41,217 bases of DNA from Xanthobacteraceae bacterium (GTDB taxonomy: Bacteria; Pseudomonadota; Alphaproteobacteria; Rhizobiales; Xanthobacteraceae), in the NCBI GenBank assembly GCA_030041005.1, contig JASHOR010000026.1, positions 1-41,217 on the forward strand, in the 5' to 3' direction. The notes under the pieces are model-generated. The model did not search any database and was not told the DNA's origin. It saw nothing but the letters and a program-made list of their open reading frames with translations. Below are positions 34,163 through 41,217 of the stretch, piece after piece; position 1 is the first letter of the stretch, and each line of letters begins with the position of its first letter. A program made the translations under genes and the position numbers.

Positions 34163-35311
34163 TCACTCCTTCGCCTGCGCCTCCTGGCCACCGCCAGCGT
34201 CGGCATAGCGCGCGTAGAGGTCGTCGATTCGGTTACGCCACATCGCCACGAACGCAGCCGACGTCAGGCGATTCACCGATCTCCATTTGCGTTTGACGGC
34301 GGGAAGCGTATTGCCCCAGATGGCGCGTTTGCACCAGCGTTCGCCTTTTTCCATGCCCTCATCGGTCGCGCACATCGATTTCCAGGCAAGCCAGTTGGGA
34401 TGGCTTTCGTGCTCGGCGGCTCCTTCCCATCCTTGCTGATGAATCAAATAAAGATCGCTCATGGTCGGTTTCTTGTTCGTTACCGCTTCGAACATGGCGG
34501 CATCGACGACGAATTTGTTGGCGGCCGCAATGGCGTTGTCGCGCGGATTGGTGATATCGCCGGAGCCATATCGCTTGAACTCGGACCTGCTGAGCTGGAA
34601 TAGTCCGATATACGAGCCGGTACGCTCCCATGGATGGAAATCAGATTCGATCTTCGCGACCGCCTTCATGAAATTGAAGTCCAGACCGAACGCCCTGGCA
34701 GCGCGCCTGATTTCGTCGATCGGGGTTCCGAGCGGGGTGTCGCTGAACGCCTCCAACGCGACCTTTGCCGGTTTCTCCGGAGGCGGAAGTTCCGAATAGA
34801 CGTAATACTTGAGGTACGGAAGCTCGCGTTTCGCCGCTTCGACCGGATCGGCGGATGCCGAGAGGCGGGCCTGCGACGGGCCTGCTTGGTCCTGCTCCAC
34901 CAGCATCGCGGTATCGTCCTGTGCGGCATAGGCCACCATCGGACCACGGGGAATTGAGCCGGTCGCGTCGAGCGATATCTCGGCGTCCGGGACCGCCGCG
35001 ACGAACGCCGCCGCGACGATGGCGTTCGGCGACATGGCGGCTGGCGGCACGGGATCCCGCAGCATGGGGTCTGGCGACAGGGCATCCGACGACTCGGCAT
35101 CCGACGACATGGTGGTGGTTTTCGCCACGACGGTGGTATTGGGGGGTACGGCTCCGAGCTTCGCCGTGATTGGGGCGAACGGGACGGTGCTGAATTCTGC
35201 CTCGATCAGTGCATTCGCCGGCGGCCGCGTGGCCGGCTGCCCTCCCACCAGATGGTGGAAGGCCGCAAGTGTGATAGCGCCGACAATGCAGCAGAACTGC
35301 AATGCTCTCAT
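34163..35311 (-). CDS. Lytic transglycosylase with a long disordered N-terminal region
   Basis: The 382-residue product has a signal sequence or membrane anchor (LQFCCIVGAITLAAFHHLVGG), a Pro/Ala/Thr/Ser-rich region of about 140 residues with repeated DP/SD elements, and a C-terminal SLT-type lysozyme-like domain from about residue 195. The catalytic Glu is probably Glu222 in AVAKIESDFHPWE, followed by the family's G-L-F-Q-L segment SYIGLFQLSRSEFKRYG. Lytic transglycosylases cleave peptidoglycan glycan strands to 1,6-anhydro products in the periplasm. The linker length would let the domain reach into the wall. It converges on the UbiD gene. Confidence 0.88.
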   Translation of the reverse strand: MRALQFCCIVGAITLAAFHHLVGGQPATRPPANALIEAEFSTVPFAPITAKLGAVPPNTTVVAKTTTMSSDAESSDALSPDPMLRDPVPPAAMSPNAIVAAAFVAAVPDAEISLDATGSIPRGPMVAYAAQDDTAMLVEQDQAGPSQARLSASADPVEAAKRELPYLKYYVYSELPPPEKPAKVALEAFSDTPLGTPIDEIRRAARAFGLDFNFMKAVAKIESDFHPWERTGSYIGLFQLSRSEFKRYGSGDITNPRDNAIAAANKFVVDAAMFEAVTNKKPTMSDLYLIHQQGWEGAAEHESHPNWLAWKSMCATDEGMEKGERWCKRAIWGNTLPAVKRKWRSVNRLTSAAFVAMWRNRIDDLYARYADAGGGQEAQAKE

Positions 35312-35672
35312 TCATCCCCGACCGCCCAGCCGCGGTCCCCGTCAGGCCATCCCGCCTGTTCCCCGAGTTCCCGTGCAAGTCTATCCAGACACTGGGAAAT
35401 TTTGAGGCAATCGTGTGGCGGTTTGCGGTCAAGCGGCCCCCAGGCAGCGTCAGCAGCCAGGAAAGCGGCCAAGAGACGATCTCAATCTACGTTTTGGGGT
35501 GGCAGACCTGGCTGTTGTCGGCATCCAACGGCCGGCGCTCGTCGGCGAGGCTGCAAGGCATTTCCGTGATTCGCGCCGGCGTGCCCGGTACTGCCAAGGA
35601 GGGGTGAATGGCGTCCCAACTCCTGTGGCTGCGTTGCTTCGGCCGGCAATGAGGACCTGCCGCCGGCGCCGC
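35312..35672. other. Intergenic region, no confident gene
   Basis: The 361 bases separate the transglycosylase start from the end of the decarboxylase beta subunit. A plus-strand frame (35302-35607, 101 codons, ending with a stop at 35605) has fairly high third-position GC but resembles nothing I know. AGGACCTG (35652-35659) pairs with CAGGTCCT (35674-35681) around the stop codon of the upstream minus-strand gene; without a U run it is a weak terminator candidate. Confidence 0.4.
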
Positions 35673-36239
35673 TCAGGTCCTGCTGGCGAACGCCGTTTTG
35701 AATGCCTGGCGCTTTTCCGGATCGTACAGGCTTCGATAATCGTATTTGAGCGGCTTCGAGGGCTCGACGCGCAGCGTGGCGAAGACCGGGCCTTCCTGCT
35801 CAAGCAGGTGCGCAATCTGTTGCTCGAAATTCTTCAGGTCTGAGAAATCGTAGCAGGCTGCGTAGCCCGCGCCGCGCGCGATGCCGGCAAAGTCTACTTT
35901 CGGATTAGGGATCGGCTGGCTGCCGTTGGCTTCGTAACTGTCGTTCTGCGCGACGAAATGCACGAGATTTTTCGGCGCCAATGCGGCGATCGTCACCAGA
36001 CTGCCGAGGTTCATCAACAGGCTGCCGTCGCCTTGCAGCACGATCACGCGTTTGTCCGGGCGGCCGAGCGCCAACCCCAAACCATGCGAGGAATCGAGCC
36101 CCATGGCACCGATCGAGAGGTAATTGAGCGGCCGCGGATTGATCTCGACCCAATCGACCGCGGAGCTGTAGGTCGAGACCACCGCCTCGTCCTTGATGTG
36201 GCGCGCCAGAATGCGAAAGCACTGGTCCCGCTTCATCAT
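35673..36239 (-). CDS. Thiamine diphosphate-dependent decarboxylase, beta (PP-domain) subunit, sulfopyruvate/phosphonopyruvate decarboxylase-like
   Basis: A 188-residue subunit with the ThDP diphosphate-binding motif: GDGSLLMNLGSLVTI ... NDSYEANGSQ, the classical GDG-X(about 26)-N. NYLSIGAMGLDSSHGLGLALG precedes it. It matches the C-terminal half of phosphonopyruvate decarboxylase and the ComE subunit of sulfopyruvate decarboxylase. The ATG at 36239 forms ATGA with the alpha-subunit stop, so the pair is translationally coupled; a frame open further upstream reads the alpha gene out of frame. The substrate could be sulfopyruvate, phosphonopyruvate or another 3-substituted pyruvate. Confidence 0.85.
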   Translation of the reverse strand: MMKRDQCFRILARHIKDEAVVSTYSSAVDWVEINPRPLNYLSIGAMGLDSSHGLGLALGRPDKRVIVLQGDGSLLMNLGSLVTIAALAPKNLVHFVAQNDSYEANGSQPIPNPKVDFAGIARGAGYAACYDFSDLKNFEQQIAHLLEQEGPVFATLRVEPSKPLKYDYRSLYDPEKRQAFKTAFASRT

Positions 36240-36793
36240 GGCGACGTCCTCGATGAAGGCTTGGGCCGCCGTCCGATCAAAAGCGCAACAGGCTCCGACT
36301 CGTGGTAGGCGCGTTCGATCGCCGGCTGAATTTTGCCGACATCGGCGTCGACGCTGATGAGGTGGTGTGCGAGGCCCATGTCGTCGCAGATGGGCTCGAT
36401 GATGCGCACGCCGTAGCGCGGGGAGGCCCGCGGCGCCACTTCCGGGTCGTGTCCAAGCAGCCCCACCATCATGCAGATCGGCTGCTTGTATTCGACGGCA
36501 ATGCCGCGGATGGCGTTGAGCGAATCGAGGAAGCCCGTGTACTGAATGAGAATCAAAGCGCGCTTGTCGGAATAGGACAGGCCGGAGGCGATGCCGATGC
36601 ACTCGTCTTCCTTGCAGACGCGAACAAGCCGGAAGTCCTTGTCGCATGCGATCGGAGCCAGCAGGCCCGAACTGGTGACGATATCGGGCACCGCAAGGAT
36701 GTACTGGATTCCGCTTGCCTTGATGGCCGCTATGATCCCGGCGCCATGAAGCTCGCGGGCATTTGCAGCGACGCCCTCGGCAAGCGCATCCAT
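36236..36793 (-). CDS. Thiamine diphosphate-dependent decarboxylase, alpha (Pyr-domain) subunit, sulfopyruvate/phosphonopyruvate decarboxylase-like
   Basis: A 185-residue subunit matching the ThDP-enzyme N-terminal domain. The cofactor-activating Glu is probably in VRVCKEDECIGIASGLSYSD, followed by ALILIQYTGFLDSLNAIRGIA and CMMVGLLG. It corresponds to ComD, the partner of ComE. The ATG at 36793 has GGAG 8 bases upstream. In methanogens ComDE makes sulfoacetaldehyde for coenzyme M; in bacteria related pairs serve sulfonate or phosphonate breakdown. No sulfoacetaldehyde, phosphonate or taurine genes are in the window, so the pathway is open. Confidence 0.83.
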   Translation of the reverse strand: MDALAEGVAANARELHGAGIIAAIKASGIQYILAVPDIVTSSGLLAPIACDKDFRLVRVCKEDECIGIASGLSYSDKRALILIQYTGFLDSLNAIRGIAVEYKQPICMMVGLLGHDPEVAPRASPRYGVRIIEPICDDMGLAHHLISVDADVGKIQPAIERAYHESEPVALLIGRRPKPSSRTSP

Positions 36794-36879
36794 CGACCGC
36801 GCTCCATCACCCCTGAAAAACGAACCTTAGACCATGGTCCGTTCGAATTGAACCGGATCATAATCCAGGGCTCTTGGTA

Positions 36880-36924
36880 GAGCATGCCCTTTCGGAAAGG
36901 CCCCATCCATTTTCCGGATCATGC
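36880..36924. repeat. Diverged alphaproteobacterial palindromic repeat (GAGCATG...CATGC type)
   Basis: GAGCATG then CTTTCGGAAA on the left mirrors TTTTCCGGATCATGC (36910-36924) on the right. From memory, hairpins of this kind (GAGCATGATC-TTTTCGGAAAA ... TTTTCCGGATCATGC) are scattered in Bradyrhizobium and relatives. Nearby AACCGGATCATAATCC (36851-36866) may be part of the same family. It lies between the split-decarboxylase and ispG genes. Confidence 0.6.
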
Positions 36925-37076
36925 ACAGAGTATATCCCGCCCGATCGCAATCGCTCGCAAAGAACTGGCGTGCCATTCCGAACGTCTCGAACTGCAATGC
37001 GCGCAACTTCACCGGAAGTGGTCGATCGGGCTTGCGTGTGGCGGCTTGCAGCCGAGCGCGGCTCGCAGAACCATTG

Positions 37077-38327
37077 CTACTCAGCCGCCGTCCTTGCGCC
37101 TCGCCCATAGCGGCGCTCGATGTAATCGATGACCATCTTCTGAAAATCGGTGGCAAGCGTCGGACCGCGGAGCGTCGCAGCCTTCTTGCCGTCGATGAAG
37201 ACCGGTGCGGTGGGTTGTTCGCCCGTGCCGGGAAGCGAGATGCCGATATCGGCGTGCTTGGATTCGCCGGGTCCATTGACGATGCAGCCCATGACCGCGA
37301 CGTTGAGGCCTTCAACGCCCGGATATCGCGTTTTCCATTCCGGCATGGAATCGCGAATAAAGCCCTGGATGCCGGCTGCCAATTCCTGAAAAGTCGTCGA
37401 CGTGGTGCGACCGCAGCCGGGACAGGCGGCAACAAGCGGCACGAACGTGCGCAAGCCCATCGTTTGCAGCAATTCCTGGGCGACCTTGACTTCCAGCGTG
37501 CGGTCGCCGTTGGGCTCCGGCGTCAGAGAGATGCGGATGGTGTCGCCGATGCCCTGCTGCAGGAGCACGCCCATCGCCGCCGATGAAGCGACGATGCCTT
37601 TCGATCCCATGCCGGCTTCGGTCAACCCAAGATGCAGCGCGTAATCGGAGCGGCGCGCCAGCTCGCCATAGACGCCGATCAGATCCTGCACCGCGGAAAC
37701 CTTGGCCGAAAGGATGATGTGGTTCTTGGGCAGCCCGATCTCTTCGGCACGCTGCGCCGAGAGCAGCGCCGATTGCAGCATGGCCTCGCGGGTCACATCG
37801 CGCGCGTCGACCGGATGATTCGATTTGGCGTTTTCGTCCATCAGGTGGGTGAGCAGCTCCTGGTCGAGCGAGCCCCAATTGGCACCAATGCGGACCGGTT
37901 TGTCGTGGCGGATCGCGGTCTCGACGATGGCGCCGAACTGGCGGTCCTTCTTCTCCTTGAAGCCGACGTTGCCGGGATTGATGCGATATTTATCGAGCGC
38001 CTCGGCGCAGGCTGGATGGTCGGCGAGAAGCTTGTGGCCGATATAGTGAAAGTCGCCGACGATCGGCACGTCGACGCTCATCTTGCGCAGCCTCTCCTTG
38101 ATGTGCGGGACCGCTGCGGCGGCTTCATCGCGGTCTACCGTGATGCGCACGATCTCGGAACCCGCGCGCGCCAGCGCCGCGACCTGCTTCGCCGTCGCTT
38201 CGACATCGGCCGTATCGGTGTTGGTCATCGACTGCACGACAACGGGCGCGCCGCCGCCGACCATGACATTGCCGACTTTGACGCCGACGGTCTGGTGGCG
38301 CACGGCGGGTCCGGAAAATTCCATCAT
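37077..38327 (-). CDS. ispG: 4-hydroxy-3-methylbut-2-enyl-diphosphate synthase
   Basis: IspG (GcpE) is the iron-sulfur enzyme of the MEP isoprenoid pathway that converts MEcPP to HMBPP. The 416-residue product has the TIM-barrel part ([57 protein letters not shown]) and the C-terminal cluster domain with Cys in [11 protein letters not shown] and [13 protein letters not shown], where the third ligand and the N-G-P-G motif are intact. The ATG at 38327 (MMEFSG) is used; a GTG at 38393 overlapping the transporter stop is also in frame. A short open frame with a strong ribosome site ends inside this ATG. Probably cotranscribed with the EamA gene. Confidence 0.97.
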   Translation of the reverse strand: MMEFSGPAVRHQTVGVKVGNVMVGGGAPVVVQSMTNTDTADVEATAKQVAALARAGSEIVRITVDRDEAAAAVPHIKERLRKMSVDVPIVGDFHYIGHKLLADHPACAEALDKYRINPGNVGFKEKKDRQFGAIVETAIRHDKPVRIGANWGSLDQELLTHLMDENAKSNHPVDARDVTREAMLQSALLSAQRAEEIGLPKNHIILSAKVSAVQDLIGVYGELARRSDYALHLGLTEAGMGSKGIVASSAAMGVLLQQGIGDTIRISLTPEPNGDRTLEVKVAQELLQTMGLRTFVPLVAACPGCGRTTSTTFQELAAGIQGFIRDSMPEWKTRYPGVEGLNVAVMGCIVNGPGESKHADIGISLPGTGEQPTAPVFIDGKKAATLRGPTLATDFQKMVIDYIERRYGRGARTAAE

Positions 38328-38350
38328 CGGATCAAACTCTTGCTTGTCAT
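38324..38350 (-). other. Short upstream open frame overlapping the ispG start
   Basis: An eight-codon frame (MTSKSLIR) starts at ATG 38350, preceded by GAGGGGAG at a good distance. Its TGA stop overlaps the ispG ATG as ATGA. The ispG start itself has only a weak ribosome site, so ribosomes may reload from the leader. The overlap is visible; translation of the leader is inference. Confidence 0.35.
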
Positions 38351-38389
38351 TTTTCTCTCCCCTCAAGGGCGGAAAACAGAGATATAGCC

Positions 38390-39286
38390 TCACCGGGGCC
38401 GGTTTACGAGGACCAGGCCCGCAACCACCAGCGCCACGGCCATGGCGAAGGGCGAGGTCAACGGCTCGCCCAATACGAGGTGCCCGGCCGCCACGCCACA
38501 GAGCGGGGCCAGAAAGGTAAACGCCGAAAGCCTAGCCGCGGAATAGCGGACTATGAGTGCAAACCACACCACGAATGTGACACTGACGACCCAGAGGGTC
38601 TGATAGGCGAGAGCTCCGAGCGCCAGCGCCGAGGGAATCGCGCTAATACGCTCGCCGAAGACCAGGGCGCCGAGCCCGAGCAGCGGCGCCGAGACCGCAA
38701 GCTGGTAGAGCAAGGTCTTTTCCGGGCCGATGCGATTGAGCGGGCTCACTTTGATGACCAGGGTCGTTGCCGCCCACGCAAACGCCGCGCCGACCAGCAT
38801 CAGATCTCCAAGGAGTAGGTGCGGATCGGCTCCAGGTGCCGGTACGCCAAATGCGATCAGCATTCCGGCGAAGGACAGCAGCAGGCCAAGCCATTGCCAG
38901 AGATGGAAAGAGTCGCCGGGAATAAGCCAACGCGAGCCGACGGCGACGAAGAACGGCGCCAGATAGAGAAACAACGTGCCGCGGACGACAGTCGTCCAGA
39001 CAAGGCCGCGGTAGATCAATAAGAACTCGAGCGCAAAGAGGATGCCGGCCGCAATGCCGGCTGCCAGCGTCCCATCGCGCTTGAACAGGGGGATGCCGCG
39101 CGCTTGCGTCCACGCTCCGACCAGGATCGCCGCAATCACCGAGCGCGTCGACGATTGAATGAGTGGCGGGATATCGTGGATCGCGAGCTTGATGGCAACG
39201 TTGTTGAAGCCCCAACTCACGCAAAGGCCGATCGTCACGGCAATTGCAAGTGCGTCGAGCGGGCGTGACGAAGGCGAGGGTGGCAT
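38390..39286 (-). CDS. EamA/DMT-family transporter
   Basis: A 298-residue membrane protein with ten predicted helices in two EamA repeats, as in RhaT/YdcZ-like drug/metabolite transporters. The first repeat starts [20 protein letters not shown], with the conserved W-G-x-N; the second begins around [38 protein letters not shown] near the end is the family's P-x-x-(A/G)-x(5)-L-GE pattern. The transported compound is unknown; members often export amino acids or metabolites. Located between a Zur-like regulator and ispG, all on the minus strand. Its stop overlaps a possible GTG start of ispG. Confidence 0.92.
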   Translation of the reverse strand: MPPSPSSRPLDALAIAVTIGLCVSWGFNNVAIKLAIHDIPPLIQSSTRSVIAAILVGAWTQARGIPLFKRDGTLAAGIAAGILFALEFLLIYRGLVWTTVVRGTLFLYLAPFFVAVGSRWLIPGDSFHLWQWLGLLLSFAGMLIAFGVPAPGADPHLLLGDLMLVGAAFAWAATTLVIKVSPLNRIGPEKTLLYQLAVSAPLLGLGALVFGERISAIPSALALGALAYQTLWVVSVTFVVWFALIVRYSAARLSAFTFLAPLCGVAAGHLVLGEPLTSPFAMAVALVVAGLVLVNRPR

Positions 39287-39402
39287 TGTCTCGATGAGGG
39301 GTCGCTCAACGCGCCAGTCTGATCGGAGCCATCGCGTTTGTCACCATGCAAGCAAAACGCTCGGATACGTGCACCGCTCCGAAACGAGGAAGTGGACCGC
39401 GG

Positions 39403-39936
39403 TCACTCTCGGCAATGCGAGCAAATGCCGACAATCTCGATCAGCGGATTTTTTGGAGAAAAGCCCGCTGCACGCGATGATGCCCGAAGCGCCTCGGCGA
39501 CGCCGCCGCCTGGCGCCTCGCCTACCGCGCCGCAGCGCTCGCAGATCAGAAACACGACGAGATCGTCGCCCGCGTGGTTATGACCGCAGGCGACAAACGC
39601 ATTGCGGCTCTCGATGCGGTGTACGAGTCCGTTCTCGCGTAGGAAATCAAGCGAGCGATAGACCGTGATCGGTGCTGGACGCCCGTTCTTGTTCGCCAAC
39701 CGTTCGATGATTTCGTAGGCGCCGAGCGGCTTGTGACTTGCAAGCAGCGCCTCCAGCACGTGTCGCCGCATCGGCGTGAGCCGCTGCCCACGGGCTGCGC
39801 ATTGGGTTTCGGCGTAAGCGATGGCGGTGCTGGCACACCGCTCATGGTCGTGGTCGGGCGCCGGGAAGATCGCGCGCGGTATTTTTGTCGTTCCTGGGCG
39901 GATATTGGACTTCATTCGGGCCGACTCGCTCTTCAT
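39403..39936 (-). CDS. zur: Fur-family regulator, Zur-like
   Basis: A 177-residue member of the Fur family most like Zur, which represses zinc-uptake genes when zinc is plentiful. The winged helix contains RLTPMRRHVLEALLASHKPLGAYEII and PITVYRSLDFLRENGLVHRI. Metal-site features are ACGHNHAGDD (the H-x-H of Zur) and two Cys pairs, CERCG and CSHC at the C terminus, which hold structural zinc. Two starts are possible, 39936 and Met8 at 39915. The first ATG lies one base from repeat copy C (39938-40102), so the native ribosome site region is occupied by the repeat. No Zur box was recognised. The gene symbol rests on family resemblance. Confidence 0.85.
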   Translation of the reverse strand: MKSESARMKSNIRPGTTKIPRAIFPAPDHDHERCASTAIAYAETQCAARGQRLTPMRRHVLEALLASHKPLGAYEIIERLANKNGRPAPITVYRSLDFLRENGLVHRIESRNAFVACGHNHAGDDLVVFLICERCGAVGEAPGGGVAEALRASSRAAGFSPKNPLIEIVGICSHCRE

Positions 39937-39937
39937 C

Positions 39938-40102
39938 CTAGTGTCCCGCTTCCGAAGTTCGCATGATTATGCTGCACCCTCGTTTGCGAATTTCGGAATC
40001 GAAGGACACTAGCAACTTATTGATCTCGTGCGGCTTTGGTTCAGAAATCCGCACGACGAGGTGATGGCAGGAATGATGCGGACTTCTGAACCGCCACACT
40101 AG
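39938..40102 (+). repeat. Paired-hairpin repeat, copy C
   Basis: Third copy of the 165-bp element, in the same orientation as copy A. Hairpin 1 is 39938-40012 (75 bp) with CTAG at both ends; hairpin 2 is 40025-40102 (78 bp), whose inner end has drifted to CTCG. It separates the divergent zur-like and hydroxybutyrate dehydrogenase genes; hairpin 1 abuts the zur-like ATG, and hairpin 2 lies about 160 bases before the dehydrogenase. Confidence 0.92.
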
Positions 40103-40261
40103 CCGGTTGTCCCGCGTCGCGAAAACGTGACGCGGGCGCCACTTTTATGTTGCGCTGCAGCAAAAAGCGCCGCAAATTCTGCCCACTCATTCAAAGACGC
40201 CCACGATCACGCGCTGTCCAGCGCCGTTTTCGCCAAATCCAGCAATGAATTGGGGATCGCC

Positions 40262-41044
40262 ATGCTGAAAGGAAAGTCCGCGCTTGTGACCGGTTCGACT
40301 TCGGGTATCGGACGTGCCATTGCGCGTGCGCTCGCCGCGCAAGGCGCCAACGTCACTATCAACGGCTTCGGCGACAAGGCGGCGATCGAAAAGGAACGCG
40401 GCAGCATCGAGAAGGAATTCCGCGTCAAGGCTGTCTATTCGGCCGCCGACATGACCAAAACTGCCGAAATCGCCGACATGGTGCAGGCCGCGGAAAAAAC
40501 TTTCGGCTCGCTCGACATCCTCGTCAACAATGCCGGAATTCAGTTCGTATCGCCGATCGAGGAATTCCCCGTCGAGAAATGGAATCAGATTATCGCCATC
40601 AATCTGTCGGCGGCGTTTCACGCCGTTCGCGCCGCGGTGCCTGGCATGAAGTTACGCAAGTGGGGCCGCATCATCAGCACCGCCTCGGCGCATTCGCTGG
40701 TCGCTTCGCCGTTCAAGGTCGCCTACGTATCGGCCAAGCACGGGCTCGCCGGTCTCACCAAGACGGTGGCGCTCGAAGTCGCGACCTTCGGCATCACCTG
40801 CAACTGCATCAGTCCCGGCTACGTCTGGACGCCGCTGGTCGAGAAGCAAATCCCCGATACCGCCAAGGCCCGCGGCATGACCGAGGAACAGGTCAAGCGC
40901 GACGTTCTTCTGGCGGCGCAGCCGACCAAGGAATTCGTCACCATTGAAGAGGTGGCCGCGCTTGCCGTCTATCTCTGCTCCGACGCGGCGAAAGCGATTA
41001 CCGGCGCCAATATTTCCATCGACGGCGGCTGGACGGCGGCTTGA
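40262..41044 (+). CDS. hbdH: 3-hydroxybutyrate dehydrogenase (SDR family)
   Basis: A 260-residue short-chain dehydrogenase that most resembles D-3-hydroxybutyrate dehydrogenases, which oxidise 3-hydroxybutyrate (from PHB breakdown) to acetoacetate with NAD. The NAD-binding motif is ALVTGSTSGIGRAIARAL, then ILVNNAGIQFVSPIEEF, the catalytic Ser in ISTASAHSLVASP, and Y-x-x-x-K in VAYVSAKHGLAGLTK. The segment CISPGYVWTPLVEKQIPDTA is typical of this subgroup. The ATG at 40262 (MLKGKSALV) is preferred; the frame is open back to 40127. Adjacent to a patatin-like gene, an arrangement common in PHB-making rhizobia. Confidence 0.9.
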   Translation: MLKGKSALVTGSTSGIGRAIARALAAQGANVTINGFGDKAAIEKERGSIEKEFRVKAVYSAADMTKTAEIADMVQAAEKTFGSLDILVNNAGIQFVSPIEEFPVEKWNQIIAINLSAAFHAVRAAVPGMKLRKWGRIISTASAHSLVASPFKVAYVSAKHGLAGLTKTVALEVATFGITCNCISPGYVWTPLVEKQIPDTAKARGMTEEQVKRDVLLAAQPTKEFVTIEEVAALAVYLCSDAAKAITGANISIDGGWTAA

Positions 41045-41110
41045 AACAAACTCACAGCCCGCAATCCGTCATCCCGACTTGCGTCTTGTGCTGACGGAGG
41101 AGGGGACGCA

Positions 41111-41217
41111 ATGAAGAATCCATTCACGTCGCTGTGGCCGCAACGCGCAGGCGCGCCGGCGCGCAAGCGCATCAATCTGGCGCTGCAGGGCGGCGGGGCG
41201 CATGGCGCCTTCACCTG
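41111..41217 (+). CDS. Patatin-like phospholipase, N-terminal part (cut by window end)
   Basis: Only the first 35 codons are in the window. The product begins MKNPFTSLWPQRAG and reaches RINLALQGGGAHGAF, where GGGAHGAF is the oxyanion-hole loop of patatin-like hydrolases. Such proteins cleave acyl esters from lipids or, in some bacteria, act on PHB. GGAGGAGGGG lies shortly before the ATG. It follows the hydroxybutyrate dehydrogenase by 66 bases and is probably in the same operon. The nucleophile Ser and the Asp lie beyond the end of the window. Confidence 0.85.
   Translation, partial: MKNPFTSLWPQRAGAPARKRINLALQGGGAHGAFT

Noticed and set aside
35302-35607. 101-codon open frame between the transglycosylase and decarboxylase genes
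   Set aside because: Third-position GC is moderate, but there is no ribosome site and no recognisable motif; kept only as an intergenic note.

Overview
This window is chromosomal DNA from a high-GC alphaproteobacterium. It most resembles the Hyphomicrobiales (Rhizobiales) lineage around Bradyrhizobium, Rhodopseudomonas and Xanthobacteraceae. The grounds are the gene content and order (gshB-yraN-rsmI next to a lipoprotein PBP-activator gene; rph-rdgB-hemW; hrcA-grpE; dnaK-dnaJ-PmtA-like; dapB; nth next to DUF2244; hbdH next to patatin), an RpoH-type dnaK promoter of alphaproteobacterial form, and a diverged copy of a palindromic repeat common in that group. Assignment below order level cannot be made from the sequence alone.

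Layout. 1-308: no recognised gene; a hairpin followed by a short U run could end the gshB operon. 309-2701 (minus): rsmI-yraN-gshB. 3004-4242 (plus): lipoprotein PBP activator. 4359-4779: scar of a divergent PPOX/LysR pair that lost both 5' halves. 4781-7356 (minus): rph-rdgB-hemW, with the rph ribosome binding site inside a hairpin. 7563-10797 (plus): an MmgE/PrpD enzyme, then hrcA and grpE. 10816-12518 (minus): alkB coupled to an exported protein gene. 12731-15658 (plus): two GT-C-like membrane proteins. 15787-24423 (plus): dnaK, dnaJ, a PmtA-like methyltransferase with an 18-residue repeat, an FMN reductase, pyrF, three DUF1330 domains in two genes, dapB, a small membrane protein and a dienelactone hydrolase. 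24480-28110 (minus): gpmI, a thioesterase, an AraC-fused DNA methyltransferase and a DUF2244 protein. 28132-28917 (plus): nth. 28981-31979 (minus): acyl-CoA ligase, thioesterase and MDR reductase. 32470-34062 (plus): a UbiD-family decarboxylase. 34163-39936 (minus): lytic transglycosylase, a split ThDP decarboxylase, ispG, an EamA transporter and a Zur-like regulator. 40262-41217 (plus): 3-hydroxybutyrate dehydrogenase and the start of a patatin-like phospholipase.

Most genes are housekeeping: heat shock and its control, lysine, pyrimidine and isoprenoid synthesis, glycolysis, nucleotide-pool sanitation and DNA repair. The least explained material is between genes. A 165-bp element made of two related 75-78 bp hairpins in inverted orientation occurs three times, each time between divergently transcribed genes, and in two cases it ends within about 5 bp of a possible start codon. 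A separate long inverted repeat of about 180 bp lies beside one copy. No CRISPR array, tRNA, rRNA, prophage or intact transposase was seen.
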